40,058 nt of DNA from Caenibacillus caldisaponilyticus (GCF_002003465.1 NZ_BDDQ01000036.1:1-40058); one strand, 5' to 3'; shown: positions 8,625 through 17,069, counted from the first letter of the stretch. Notes: a model not told the origin generated them from the letters alone. Made by a program: numbers and translations.

Positions 8625-8646
8625 ACGGCCGGCCAAGCGCCGTTTT
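8625..8646 (+). terminator. weak intrinsic terminator after the CgeB-like gene
   Basis: ACGGC (8625-8629) pairs with GCCGT (8639-8643) and is followed by TTTT. The stem is short, with a GC-rich loop that could extend it. It lies between convergent genes. Confidence 0.3.
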
Positions 8647-9212
8647 TAGTAATACGGCGCCATCATCAAATAAACGATCACGCCGGTCAAACTCACATAA
8701 AGCCAGATCGGCATCGCCCAACGGACGATTTTTTTGTGCTTATTGACTTGCATCGTCCACCCGTAGACCAAGGCAAAAAGCGCGAGCGGCACGATAATGG
8801 CGGCCAGGATGCTGTGAGTAATCAAAATGGTAAAGTAAATGGGCCGAATGATGCCATGTCCGCCGTACTTCGCCGTTTCCGGAGAAATATAGTGGAACGT
8901 CAGATAAGAAATGAGAAAGAGCAGCGTCGTCGTAAACGCGGCCAGAATAAATCCCCTATGGATTTTGATGTTTTTTTTGCGGATCGCAAAGAAGGCTGCC
9001 AACAAAAAGATAAACGTAAAGCTATTAAAAATGGCGTTGAGCCGCGGGAAGATCGTGATATCGAAGTTCACTTTTCCTTGATAGCCGATCGGCGAAAAGA
9101 ACAACAACAAAATCACGGCCACTGCGACGATTGAAAAAGTCCAGATCGCCACGGCATAGCTTTTATTGTTCAACGATTGCTCATTTTTATGGCTTTTATC
9201 TTTGCTCATCAT
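8646..9212 (-). CDS. DUF420 membrane protein (CtaM/YozB-like)
   Basis: A 188-residue integral membrane protein with about five hydrophobic segments: VAIWTFSIVAVAVILLLFF, FNSFTFIFLLAAFFAI, FILAAFTTTLLFLISYL, ILITHSILAAIIVPLAL and a C-terminal LYVSLTGVIVYLMM. Histidines sit at membrane edges (HRGF, THSIL). This pattern and length fit DUF420, whose members YozB/CtaM are linked to terminal-oxidase maturation. The start is ATG at 9210-9212, with GGGGAGA upstream. A more distal ATG at 9239 lies at the expected transcription start of a TATACT box, which argues for the inner start. It is a single gene, convergent with the CgeB-like gene. Confidence 0.8.
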   Translation of the reverse strand: MMSKDKSHKNEQSLNNKSYAVAIWTFSIVAVAVILLLFFSPIGYQGKVNFDITIFPRLNAIFNSFTFIFLLAAFFAIRKKNIKIHRGFILAAFTTTLLFLISYLTFHYISPETAKYGGHGIIRPIYFTILITHSILAAIIVPLALFALVYGWTMQVNKHKKIVRWAMPIWLYVSLTGVIVYLMMAPYY

Positions 9213-9243
9213 TCCATCTCCCCAGTCACCATTGTTCATAGTT

Positions 9244-9249
9244 AGTATA
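9244..9249 (-). promoter_or_regulatory. -10 box for the DUF420 gene
   Basis: TATACT lies 32 nt upstream of the chosen start. No strong -35 is seen at 16-18 nt, so only the -10 is claimed. Confidence 0.35.
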
Positions 9250-9342
9250 ACGCGAAGCCTTCTACTTTAAAATGGCAAATTGCTGAACTCCGGGACAGGG
9301 CAGCTTATTTATTGCGATTTTGCAAATGGATGAACAAAAGGA

Positions 9343-9368
9343 AACCTCACCCTTAAATAGGTGAGGTT
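9343..9368 (-). terminator. intrinsic terminator of the mur operon
   Basis: AACCTCACC (9343-9351) and GGTGAGGTT (9360-9368) form a perfect 9-bp stem with an 8-nt loop. On the minus strand the stem is followed by TCCTTTTGTT. It lies about 290 nt beyond the murQ stop. The stretch 9369-9660 holds no convincing gene and would be 3' untranslated RNA. Confidence 0.6.
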
Positions 9369-9660
9369 GGAGCGCAAAACTTTAAAAACCGAAGGCATTG
9401 ACGTCAGGCGGCTGCTCCGAAAATCGCAACGGGGAAAGCCGTCGTTTTTAAGAGAAGCGGCGGATTCCATCGCTCCCGCCCAAGTGCACTGGCGAAAGCG
9501 GATGTTATTTATCTCTGTCACAGGCCCCGACCGCGCCTCGGACATATTTGATGGCATCGATGACATGGCCAAAAATGGCTGGACCGCAATCGCCGCAACC
9601 GGGAACCTATGACGTTCGTAACGCCCACGTCAGCCCGAGCCTCGCCGGATTTCTTAACCG

Positions 9661-10575
9661 TTAAGTTTGGGAATCCTCTTGTATGGCCAGCCGCACGTAG
9701 CCGTCGGCATCGTCAAGCTGTTTGAGCGCCTGCTGATAGTCGACTCGATTTTTGATCATGACGAGAGCCGCTTTGACATTGTTATCCGAGTTTTTTAGCG
9801 CTTCCCTTGCCGTATCGTCGTCCGCCCCCGTCGCCATTTTGATGATGTTGATGGCGCGCTCTCGCAATTTCCGGTTGCTGATGTGCAAATCCACCATCAA
9901 GTTCCGGTAGACCTTTCCCAATTTAATCATCGAGGTGGTCGTGATCATGTTCAATATCAGCTTTTGCACGGTGCCCGCCTTCATGCGCGTCGACCCGCTG
10001 ATGACTTCCGGCCCCGGCACCGCTTCGATTTTATAATCGGCAATTTCCCCGATCACCGACTGCTCGTTGCATGCCAGCGCCACCGTCTTCGCTCCGCAGC
10101 GTTTCGCCCATTCCAAAGCGCCGACGACATATGGCGTTTTGCCGCTCGCTGCGATGCCGATGACGACATCCTTGCCCGACAGCGCCCGATCCTGAAGGTC
10201 CTTTTTGCCTTGCTCGCTGTCATCTTCCGCGCTTTCCACGGCTTGGTAGACGGCTTCTTCGCCACCGGCAATCACCGCCTGAAAAAGCTCTTTGCTCACA
10301 CCGAAGGTCGGCGGACATTCGGCCGCTTCCAGAACCCCCATGCGCCCGCTCGTGCCCGCTCCGACGAAGAACACGCGCCCGCCGTCTTTAATGGCCGCCA
10401 CGACGGCCTCGACGACTTCGGCAATCGCCGGTATGACTTGTTTGACGGCATGAATCACCTTCTCGTCCTCTTTGTTCATGAGCGTCAATATTTCCATCGG
10501 AGACATATGGTCAATATTCACGGTATCCGGATTAATGCTCTCTGTCGTCAAACGATGATCACCCAATACGTTCAC
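9661..10575 (-). CDS. murQ: N-acetylmuramic acid 6-phosphate etherase MurQ
   Basis: This 304-residue cytoplasmic lyase cleaves the lactyl ether of MurNAc-6-phosphate to give GlcNAc-6-phosphate and D-lactate. It shows LTTESINPDT near the N-terminus, the SIS-domain loop VGAGTSGRMGVLEAAECPPT with catalytic-region Glu, IAGGEEAVYQAVESAEDD, IGIAASGKTPYV, SGSTRMKAGTVQKLILNM, and the C-terminal UBA-like tail. Length is normal. The assigned start is GTG at 10573-10575; no SD lies before it and the preceding 50 nt are very AT-rich, so the start is uncertain. It is last in the mur operon. Its substrate is a 6-phosphate, yet no PTS permease or kinase is seen nearby. Confidence 0.93.
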   Translation of the reverse strand: MNVLGDHRLTTESINPDTVNIDHMSPMEILTLMNKEDEKVIHAVKQVIPAIAEVVEAVVAAIKDGGRVFFVGAGTSGRMGVLEAAECPPTFGVSKELFQAVIAGGEEAVYQAVESAEDDSEQGKKDLQDRALSGKDVVIGIAASGKTPYVVGALEWAKRCGAKTVALACNEQSVIGEIADYKIEAVPGPEVISGSTRMKAGTVQKLILNMITTTSMIKLGKVYRNLMVDLHISNRKLRERAINIIKMATGADDDTAREALKNSDNNVKAALVMIKNRVDYQQALKQLDDADGYVRLAIQEDSQT

Positions 10576-10623
10576 CAGCCATTTTTATTTTTATTAATTT
10601 TATTCATAAGTTTGTCATGTTTT

Positions 10624-11763
10624 TTACTCATAAATAAGATACGGTTTGATCATTTCATTAAAATCTTGGATCTCTCTTTCACAATCCGACAAATATTCCT
10701 CAACTCTATGCTCCCTGATAATCCTTTGAAGTTTATCCGTTCCCGCTAATAAGTTAAACGGTGAACGTTTATTATCGGGATCACGGAATTCAAGGGCTTC
10801 ACCATAAAGTTCAGAAATGGTTTCCAATAATACCAAACCCGTTCTATAACTGTTTACTTTCCTTATATCCATTACATGTAATTGGACACCAGCGCACCAT
10901 TGATCTTTATATTTTTGATAGGTCGGAATGAAACTTGTTGGCCTGGCAATAATCCCCTCAAGTTGTTTTTCGTTTAAGCGTTTTGCTAGTTCATACCCAT
11001 TAATAAAAGGAGCACCAACAATTTCAAAAGGACGCGTCGTCCCGCGACCTTCTGAAAGATTGGTTCCTTCAATTAGACAGGTTCCCGGGTACAAAAGACT
11101 CATGATTTGACCTGTTGAGTTCGGAGATGGAGGGACCCATTGCAACCCCGTATCAACGAAATACATGTCCCTTTTCCAACCCGACATCGATATAATACTC
11201 AAAGAGCATTCCAAACCAAATTCTCTTTGAAAAACAAGTGCCAATTCTCCTATTGTTAAACCATGGCGATTGGGCAAAGGATATTGTCCAACAAAGGAAC
11301 GAAAATCTTCTTCCACAATATTACCTTCTCGCTTTAAACCTCCAATCGGATTTGGACGGTCCAGAATAACCACTTCAATATCCAGATCTTTACACGCTTC
11401 CATCATATTCGCGACGGTATAAATAAAGGTATAGTAACGGGCTCCGATATCTTGCAAATCGACAACCACAACATCTAACGAATCCAACATATCTTTTGTC
11501 GGCTTACGAGTTTCCCCGTATAGACTGAATACAGGCAGACCAGTGTATGGATCAACTCCAGAAGCGACTTTTTCGCCTTCTTTCGCATCACCGCGAATAC
11601 CGTGCTCAGGACTAAACAAACAAATCAAATCTATTTCTGGATGTTCAAAAAAAAGATCAATAGTTGGTTGTAACCGAGCGTTTACACCCGTAATATTTGT
11701 CAATAAACCCACACGTTTATTTTTGTATTTCCCCACCCATTCTTCAAAAAAAAAGATCAACAC
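10624..11763 (-). CDS. NamZ-like exo-beta-N-acetylmuramidase (DUF1343), start frame disrupted
   Basis: A 379-residue DUF1343 protein; in B. subtilis the family member NamZ/YbbC releases MurNAc from chain ends. Markers are KRVGLLTNITGVN, SPEHGIRGDA, DLQDIGARYYTFIYT, LDRPNPIGG, PLPNRHGLTIGELA and PSPNSTG. The open frame begins at a GTG at 11763. A better start is ATG at 11774-11776, eight nt after GGAGTGAG, giving MIGLGVDLFFEEW, which fits the family. It is out of frame by one nt because of a run of nine T (coding strand, 11746-11754); eight T would join them. There is no signal peptide, unlike secreted NamZ, so it may act on imported sugar chains. Composition is AT-rich. Confidence 0.85.
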   Translation of the reverse strand: MLIFFFEEWVGKYKNKRVGLLTNITGVNARLQPTIDLFFEHPEIDLICLFSPEHGIRGDAKEGEKVASGVDPYTGLPVFSLYGETRKPTKDMLDSLDVVVVDLQDIGARYYTFIYTVANMMEACKDLDIEVVILDRPNPIGGLKREGNIVEEDFRSFVGQYPLPNRHGLTIGELALVFQREFGLECSLSIISMSGWKRDMYFVDTGLQWVPPSPNSTGQIMSLLYPGTCLIEGTNLSEGRGTTRPFEIVGAPFINGYELAKRLNEKQLEGIIARPTSFIPTYQKYKDQWCAGVQLHVMDIRKVNSYRTGLVLLETISELYGEALEFRDPDNKRSPFNLLAGTDKLQRIIREHRVEEYLSDCEREIQDFNEMIKPYLIYE

Positions 11764-11794
11764 CTAACCCAATCATTTGTTTATCTCACTCCAA

Positions 11795-12631
11795 TTATTT
11801 TATGGCACCGGCAGTTAACCCTTGGATAAATTGTTTAGACATAATAAAGAAAACGATGATGACCGGAATGATGGAAATGGACAAACCGGCAAACAACAAG
11901 CTCCAATCCGTAGTATATTCACCAAAAAATGAAGCAATGCCGACTGGAATGGTAAACTTTTCGGGCGAACTCATTAAAATGTATGGGAAAAAAAAGTCGT
12001 TCCAATAGGACATAAAATTGAATATAGCAACGGTCGAAAGCGCTGGTCTTACGAGAGGCAACATAATTTTGTAATAGATTTGGAAGGCATTGGCACCCTC
12101 CATTCTTGCCGCTTCAAGAAGCTCGTTCGGTATGTTCTTAAAAAATGTATAAAGTATAAATATAGAAAAGGATAATCCACTTGCCACATAAACCAAGATC
12201 AGCCCTGTAAATGTATCCAAAAGATGAAGGTCACGAATAATCAAATAGAGAGGAATAATTGCTAACCGTAATGGAAGCATTAAGCCCAATAGAAAAATAA
12301 AGTAAATCACAAAATTTCCTTTGAATTTAAAACGTGCAAGCACATATGCCGCCATAGATGACAACAACAAAACGAGTAATACTGAAGCAATACTTACAAA
12401 AACGCTGTTTTTAAAGTAGACGCTAAAATTGGCTTCATCCCAAGCCGCTGTAAAATTTTTTAACGAGAAATGACTAGGCAAGCCATAGGGTTTATTAAAG
12501 ATTTCTTGATTACTTTTAAATGCATTCAGAATGACAATAATGGTAGGATAAATAACCGTTATGGCATAAGCAATGAGAAATAAGTGAATCAGTATCCATT
12601 TGACTCTAAAACCTTTGCCCGCATATACCAT
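11795..12631 (-). CDS. sugar ABC transporter permease, second subunit (CUT1, MalG-type)
   Basis: A 278-residue inner-membrane permease with about six transmembrane segments. It carries the EAA loop in ELLEAARMEGANAFQIYYKIMLPLVRPAL, which docks the ATPase. The periplasmic-side start and FNKPYGLPSHFSLKNFTAAW are typical of CUT1 MalG-type subunits. The start is ATG at 12629-12631, with AGGGGG seven nt upstream; a longer frame to 12679 overlaps the first permease and lacks an SD. It forms the channel with the preceding permease. No ATPase gene is adjacent, so a shared MsmX-type ATPase is likely. Confidence 0.9.
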   Translation of the reverse strand: MVYAGKGFRVKWILIHLFLIAYAITVIYPTIIVILNAFKSNQEIFNKPYGLPSHFSLKNFTAAWDEANFSVYFKNSVFVSIASVLLVLLLSSMAAYVLARFKFKGNFVIYFIFLLGLMLPLRLAIIPLYLIIRDLHLLDTFTGLILVYVASGLSFSIFILYTFFKNIPNELLEAARMEGANAFQIYYKIMLPLVRPALSTVAIFNFMSYWNDFFFPYILMSSPEKFTIPVGIASFFGEYTTDWSLLFAGLSISIIPVIIVFFIMSKQFIQGLTAGAIK

Positions 12632-12645
12632 TAGGCAACCCCCTC

Positions 12646-13590
12646 TCAATACTCGACATTTTTCTTGGTCTGAAACCACACGGAAAGAATGGAGAAAGGA
12701 ATAATGAGTATGACCATGATAGTCGCTAGCGCTGCTCCCAATCCCATGCCGGATGCGGTGCTTCCCATACCTCCGAACGCTGTACGATAGAAAAGCGTTC
12801 CAAGTACATCGGTTGAATAAAACGGCCCTGCTTCTGCACCTTCCAATAAAAAGATCAATTCAAACGTGCCAAAACTTCCTATGAATGTTAAAACTGCAAT
12901 GGTTAACATTGGAGGTATTAGAAGCGGCATCACGATTTTTGAAAATATCGTTCTTGTATTAGCACCATCAACAATGGCCGCTTCAATTAAGCTTTGTGGA
13001 ATACCGATGATTGCAGAGAGAAATACGAGAATGGGAAAACCCAAGCTATGCCACAGCCCAATTAAAATAATGACCAGCAAAGCTGTATGTTCATTTCCCA
13101 ACCAAGGTAATGCAAATTTTCCTAATCCAATACTTTTGAGAAGGTTGTTTACAATCCCCCATTGAGGATTTAACAATAATCCCCAGAGGAAGGCGACGAC
13201 AGCCAAAGAAAACGTATGCGGCATAAAGAAGATTGTTTTGTAGAAATTGGAGCCTTTAATTTTTTGTGACAATAGAAAAGCGACAAGCATGCCAAAGAAA
13301 ACACTAAAAATGACATTTATGATAAAGACGATGACATTATGACCTAACGCCCTATAAAACATGGTTGAATAGGGGGGTTCAGTTAACCATTTAATATAGT
13401 TGTCCAATCCAACGAAATCCGTAATTGGGCCAACCCCGCTCCACTTAAATAAACTGATGTAAATGCTATTGAAGAAGGGATATAAAATAAAAATTGAATA
13501 TAACAACAGCGCCGGAAACAACATCAATAAAAAACTGTATTTTTTAATCCATGCGGTTTTCTTGCTTTTTTGACTTCCAGCAATCGACAT
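12646..13590 (-). CDS. sugar ABC transporter permease, first subunit (CUT1, MalF-type)
   Basis: A 314-residue permease with a short basic N-terminus (SQKSKKTAWIKKY), then about six membrane helices beginning SFLLMLFPALLLYSIFILYP. The EAA loop is SLIEAAIVDGANTRTIFSKI followed by VMPLLIPP. The start is ATG at 13590, with AGGAGGTGG eight nt upstream. It is 14 nt ahead of the second permease and 101 nt after the binding protein, a gap that holds a strong stem-loop. The neighbouring mur genes suggest it carries murein-derived amino sugars or disaccharides. Confidence 0.9.
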   Translation of the reverse strand: MSIAGSQKSKKTAWIKKYSFLLMLFPALLLYSIFILYPFFNSIYISLFKWSGVGPITDFVGLDNYIKWLTEPPYSTMFYRALGHNVIVFIINVIFSVFFGMLVAFLLSQKIKGSNFYKTIFFMPHTFSLAVVAFLWGLLLNPQWGIVNNLLKSIGLGKFALPWLGNEHTALLVIILIGLWHSLGFPILVFLSAIIGIPQSLIEAAIVDGANTRTIFSKIVMPLLIPPMLTIAVLTFIGSFGTFELIFLLEGAEAGPFYSTDVLGTLFYRTAFGGMGSTASGMGLGAALATIMVILIIPFSILSVWFQTKKNVEY

Positions 13591-13638
13591 GTTTCAATCC
13601 ACCTCCTAGCATGAATAACACCAAGATAGGTCACAGGG

Positions 13639-13678
13639 GGGTAAATGGCTTCCTAATTGACAAGGAAGCCATTTACCC
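13639..13678. other. 16-bp perfect stem-loop between binding protein and permease genes
   Basis: GGGTAAATGGCTTCCT (13639-13654) is perfectly complementary to 13663-13678, leaving an 8-nt loop. There is no U-tract, so it is more likely an mRNA-stability or partial-attenuation hairpin. Such hairpins often let the binding protein be made in excess over its permeases. Confidence 0.7.
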
Positions 13679-13691
13679 AAACCTTTCTTAT

Positions 13692-14966
13692 TTACTTTTG
13701 AAAAGGCTTGTACCATTTTGAAATATCTTTTTGTATCTTATCGGCTAATTGTTGCGGTGTTTGTTTACCAGCAAGAAGCGATTGCATTCCGGCTGCCAAT
13801 TCGGTATCAATACCGGGATCACCTTGAGAGAACGGCGAACGGATGCGGAACAACTTATTGATGGCGCGGTTTTTATAATTATCCATCGCCACTTTTAACA
13901 TTTCTGTACCCTTAGTTGGAGTGATACCGGGATAGGCAGGAATTTCACCGAATGTATCCGTATACATTTGTGCATATTCTTTAGTCGCTGTGAACTTCAA
14001 AACTTCCAAAGCCGCATCTTTTACTTTGCTCTTCGCATTTACCCCGTATCCGCCATCGACAAAAGCATAAACATGCGGTTGTTGGCTCTCATCCACTGGC
14101 GGCGCTAGGAAACTTCCAATCTTTAAGTTGGGATTTTGACTTTGCAAAGTATTTACCGCCCAAATACCATCGACAATCATAGCCACTTTTCCTTGGGTAA
14201 AGAGGGTTTCCATGTCTTGATAACTAGCAGCCGAATACCCATCTTGAAAATATTTTTTCAGATCGTTGATTCGTTTTAAGACATCAACAAATTTAGGATC
14301 GCTAAATTTGTTTTTACCGTCGATTAATCCTTGAACCCACTCATCGCCGAGTGATGACGCTCCAACCGAGTCAACAATCAGATTGAGCGCCCATCCTTCG
14401 CGCCCGGAAACAGCCATCGGCGTGACATTTTTTGATTTCAGCGTATCCATAATATTAATGAGATCATCCCAAGTTTTCGGTTCCTGAAGATTATACTTCG
14501 CAAAAATATCTTTATTATAGAAGAATTGAGACGTTTGAATCGCAAACGGAACGGCATAAGCTTTTCCGTTTGTTTTGACTTGTGACAATATGCCATCCGT
14601 GAAATCCTTCAAGCCTGGAACTTTATCATCCAAAGCGACGAGTTGACCAGCTTCAGCATACTTACTAATGCCGGCACCCCCACGGAGCGTAAGAATATCC
14701 GGCCCCTTACCACCTTTCATTGCCGTTTGCAAGGAAGCATCATATTGTGTTGGTGTAAAATCCCTGAATTTGATCGTAATTTTTTTGCCCTTCTCGTTTA
14801 ACTTTTTTTGTACCTCTTTCCAAATAGATGCGTCCTGTTTCCTCCAACTCCAAATCGTCACGGTTTGGTTACCATCTTTGCCACCGGATGAATTAGATGA
14901 ACATGCTGCCAAAGAGCCAAAGATGATCGCAAAGATTGCTAGACATGACACAATCTTTTTCAACAT
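13692..14966 (-). CDS. sugar ABC transporter substrate-binding lipoprotein (CUT1)
   Basis: A 424-residue extracytoplasmic binding protein. The signal peptide MLKKIVSCLAIFAIIFGSLA ends in a lipobox, LAAC, so the mature protein is lipid-anchored at Cys. The rest follows the family-1 solute-binding fold: VTIWSWRKQDAS, GPDILTLRGG, VPFAIQTSQFFYNKDIF, GKVAMIVDGIWAV and VDGGYGVNAKS. The start is ATG at 14964-14966, with GGAGGGG seven nt upstream; longer in-frame starts would spoil the signal peptide. A putative MurR operator lies 114 nt upstream. The ligand is unknown; operon context points to MurNAc or a MurNAc-containing saccharide. Confidence 0.9.
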   Translation of the reverse strand: MLKKIVSCLAIFAIIFGSLAACSSNSSGGKDGNQTVTIWSWRKQDASIWKEVQKKLNEKGKKITIKFRDFTPTQYDASLQTAMKGGKGPDILTLRGGAGISKYAEAGQLVALDDKVPGLKDFTDGILSQVKTNGKAYAVPFAIQTSQFFYNKDIFAKYNLQEPKTWDDLINIMDTLKSKNVTPMAVSGREGWALNLIVDSVGASSLGDEWVQGLIDGKNKFSDPKFVDVLKRINDLKKYFQDGYSAASYQDMETLFTQGKVAMIVDGIWAVNTLQSQNPNLKIGSFLAPPVDESQQPHVYAFVDGGYGVNAKSKVKDAALEVLKFTATKEYAQMYTDTFGEIPAYPGITPTKGTEMLKVAMDNYKNRAINKLFRIRSPFSQGDPGIDTELAAGMQSLLAGKQTPQQLADKIQKDISKWYKPFQK

Positions 14967-15079
14967 GATGACCCCTCCATAAATTTTTATAAAAGATATC
15001 AGTAACGAAATAAGATTTGTTAAAGAACGAATAACTCCCCCTTTCAAGTAAAATTCAAATTCATTTATATAACCATGGT

Positions 15080-15098
15080 TTTGAAATTTTATTTCAAA
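15080..15098. promoter_or_regulatory. putative MurR operator upstream of the binding-protein gene
   Basis: TTTGAAAT-TTT-ATTTCAAA is an inverted repeat with 8-bp arms. Its 15-bp core, TGAAATTTTATTTCA, is repeated exactly at 17115-17129 beside the murR promoter. It fits the style of RpiR-family operators. Confidence 0.6.
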
Positions 15099-15113
15099 TT
15101 AACCAAAAAGATA

Positions 15114-16163
15114 TCATTGCATTGCCATAGCCACCAAATTATGAAACAGCCTGCGCACCCGGTTCATGTTGATCGCCCGGCTGATATGCACGCGGTTGGT
15201 GAGAAGGATGACGCCGATTTGCCGATCGGGGTCGATCCAGATCGACGTGCCGGTGAAGCCGGTGTGGCCGTAGCTATCTTTTGAGAGCAAATAGCCAAGT
15301 GGCGAATATTCATCGTCGACGAGTTGCCAACCGAGCCCCCGATTCAGATTCAAGTGCCGAGTGTAGTTCCGGCGGCTCGCCTGCATAACGGCCGGTGCCA
15401 AAAACGCGGCTCCTGTCTCCGTCTTGCCATCGTTGAGCCACATCTGGACATATTTTTTAAGATCGGCCAGAGTCGAGAACAGGCCAGCATGTCCGCTGAC
15501 GCCGCCCATATGAAAGGCGTTCTCATCATGGACCTCGCCCCAACGGTACGTTTGTTCTTCCTCTATCCATTCGGTCGACGCGAACCGCTCTTTGGCCGCT
15601 TGCAAATTAAAGCCCGTCTCCGTCATCCCAAGCGGTTTAAAAACATACTCTTCCGAAAATTTATCGAGCGGCAATCCCGACAATTCTTCGATGAGGAAGC
15701 CCAACAAAATAAAGTTCAAATCGCTGTAAACCACTTGCTCGCTCGGAATGGACGGGCATTTGAGTATATAATCAAGAATTTGCTTTTTGGACAAACCCAT
15801 TTTGTAAAACGGCTTATGCGCCGGTAAGCCGGACGTGTGCGTCAGCAAATGCTTGATCGTCAGCTCCCCGTTGACGGCCGTTGGGAAAAACCGCTTGACG
15901 GGGTCGTCCAGATCGATCACCCCTTCCTCCATCAGCAAAAGGATGCCCGGCAGCGTGGCGCACACTTTCGTTAATGACGCCAAGTCAAACAACGTATCGA
16001 GCCGCATCGGGAGTTTGAAATCCTTATGGGCATATCCGATCGCGTTCTCGGCCAGCGTCTCATTTTTGGTAACAATCGCGTAGACCGCCCCCGGAATTTG
16101 GCGTTCCTGTATCATGACGCTCAAAAACCGATCGATTTTGGCAACTCTATTCGAATCCAGCAT
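15114..16163 (-). CDS. serine hydrolase, beta-lactamase/AmiE (YbbE)-like
   Basis: A 349-residue member of the class C beta-lactamase/penicillin-binding-like serine hydrolases. The catalytic SxxK is SLTK in LFDLASLTKVCATLP; the YxN-type motif is YSDLN; the third motif is HTG in YGHTGFTG. In B. subtilis the related AmiE (YbbE) is an N-acetylmuramoyl-L-alanine amidase encoded with murQ and murR. That is the most likely role here: removing peptides from MurNAc. There is no signal peptide, so it appears cytoplasmic. The start is ATG at 16161-16163 with GAGGCG upstream, nine nt after the murR stop. It could instead be an esterase. Confidence 0.82.
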   Translation of the reverse strand: MLDSNRVAKIDRFLSVMIQERQIPGAVYAIVTKNETLAENAIGYAHKDFKLPMRLDTLFDLASLTKVCATLPGILLLMEEGVIDLDDPVKRFFPTAVNGELTIKHLLTHTSGLPAHKPFYKMGLSKKQILDYILKCPSIPSEQVVYSDLNFILLGFLIEELSGLPLDKFSEEYVFKPLGMTETGFNLQAAKERFASTEWIEEEQTYRWGEVHDENAFHMGGVSGHAGLFSTLADLKKYVQMWLNDGKTETGAAFLAPAVMQASRRNYTRHLNLNRGLGWQLVDDEYSPLGYLLSKDSYGHTGFTGTSIWIDPDRQIGVILLTNRVHISRAINMNRVRRLFHNLVAMAMQ

Positions 16164-16172
16164 GGAATCGCC

Positions 16173-17030
16173 TCATTTGATACGAAAGCTGTTTTGGAGC
16201 GCCTTGCGCGAGCGGTTCAAATAACGGAGCGATTCTTCGTAACTGCGGCTCGCGACGGCGATGTACAGGATATCGACAACATTCAGCTGAACGATGCGGG
16301 AAGACGTTGCCGCGGAGCGGATATCCGCTTCGCTCGAGAGGGTTTCGATGTGCACGTCGACGAGCCGGCCGAGCTCATTGGTCCCGTAGCGCGTGATGCC
16401 GATGGTTTTGGCGCCCCGCTCTTTGGCCGCTTTGATGCACTCGATGACTTGCGTCGTTTCACCGGAATAGGAAAAAGCGACGGCGACATCTTTTTCCGTC
16501 AATGTGACGGCCGAGGTCAACTGCAAATGGGCATCGCTGTAGGCGGTGCACGGTTTGTTGATCCTCATGAACTTATGCTGCGCGTCCTGCGCGATGAGCT
16601 GGGACGCGCCGGCACCGTAGAAATCGATGCGCCCGGCTTTCGCCAGCCAATCGACGGCTTGTTCGATTTTGTCGGCGTCCAAGATATTCAGCGTTTCATT
16701 GATGGAATAAACATTATTGTTGGAAACCGAGTGGATGATCGTGCGGATGTCGCTTTTCGGGCTGATTTCTTTATATTCGTCGCCGTTCGTGCCAAGGTTC
16801 TGGAGATCGCCCGCAACCCGCAATTTCAAATCTTGGTAACCTTTTAAACCGAGGTTTTTGCACAGGCGAATGATCGCAGACGGGCTGGATCCGCTCGCCT
16901 CCGCCAATTCGCTGACCGTCATTTCGATCATTTTTTCGGGATGGTCCAAAATGTATTGCGCCGCATTCCGTTCCGAAGGATTGATGCGATTCAATGATTC
17001 TTTAATTCGGGAGAGACCGCCCCGCAACAT
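16173..17030 (-). CDS. murR: RpiR-family transcriptional regulator, MurR-like
   Basis: A 285-residue regulator. The N-terminal RpiR helix-turn-helix (SERNAAQYILDHPEKMIEMT, then SELAEASGSSPSAIIRLCKN) is followed by a sugar-phosphate-binding SIS domain (RIDFYGAGASQLIAQD, VAVAFSYSGETTQVIE). Such proteins sense MurNAc-6-phosphate in murQ operons. The start is taken as ATG at 17028-17030, eight nt after AGGG; GTG at 17039 is possible but has no SD. It is first gene of the mur operon, with its own sigma-A promoter, a cre site and an adjacent operator-like palindrome, so autoregulation and CcpA control are likely. Confidence 0.87.
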   Translation of the reverse strand: MLRGGLSRIKESLNRINPSERNAAQYILDHPEKMIEMTVSELAEASGSSPSAIIRLCKNLGLKGYQDLKLRVAGDLQNLGTNGDEYKEISPKSDIRTIIHSVSNNNVYSINETLNILDADKIEQAVDWLAKAGRIDFYGAGASQLIAQDAQHKFMRINKPCTAYSDAHLQLTSAVTLTEKDVAVAFSYSGETTQVIECIKAAKERGAKTIGITRYGTNELGRLVDVHIETLSSEADIRSAATSSRIVQLNVVDILYIAVASRSYEESLRYLNRSRKALQNSFRIK

Positions 17031-17045
17031 CAACATCACCCTGAC

Positions 17046-17059
17046 TGTAAGCGTTTTCT
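17046..17059 (-). promoter_or_regulatory. cre site (CcpA) in the murR leader
   Basis: The + strand reads TGTAAGCGTTTTCT, matching the catabolite-responsive element consensus. It lies just downstream of the murR promoter, where bound CcpA would block elongation. Confidence 0.7.
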
Positions 17060-17069
17060 CTTTGTCACT

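Noticed and set aside
9309-9612. Overlapping frames on both strands between the DUF420 gene and murQ
   Set aside because: No SD, no family resemblance, and a terminator hairpin interrupts the region; better explained as mur operon 3' untranslated sequence.
16026-16847. 273-codon plus-strand frame across murR
   Set aside because: Antisense shadow of murR and the AmiE-like gene; no SD and no recognisable domain.
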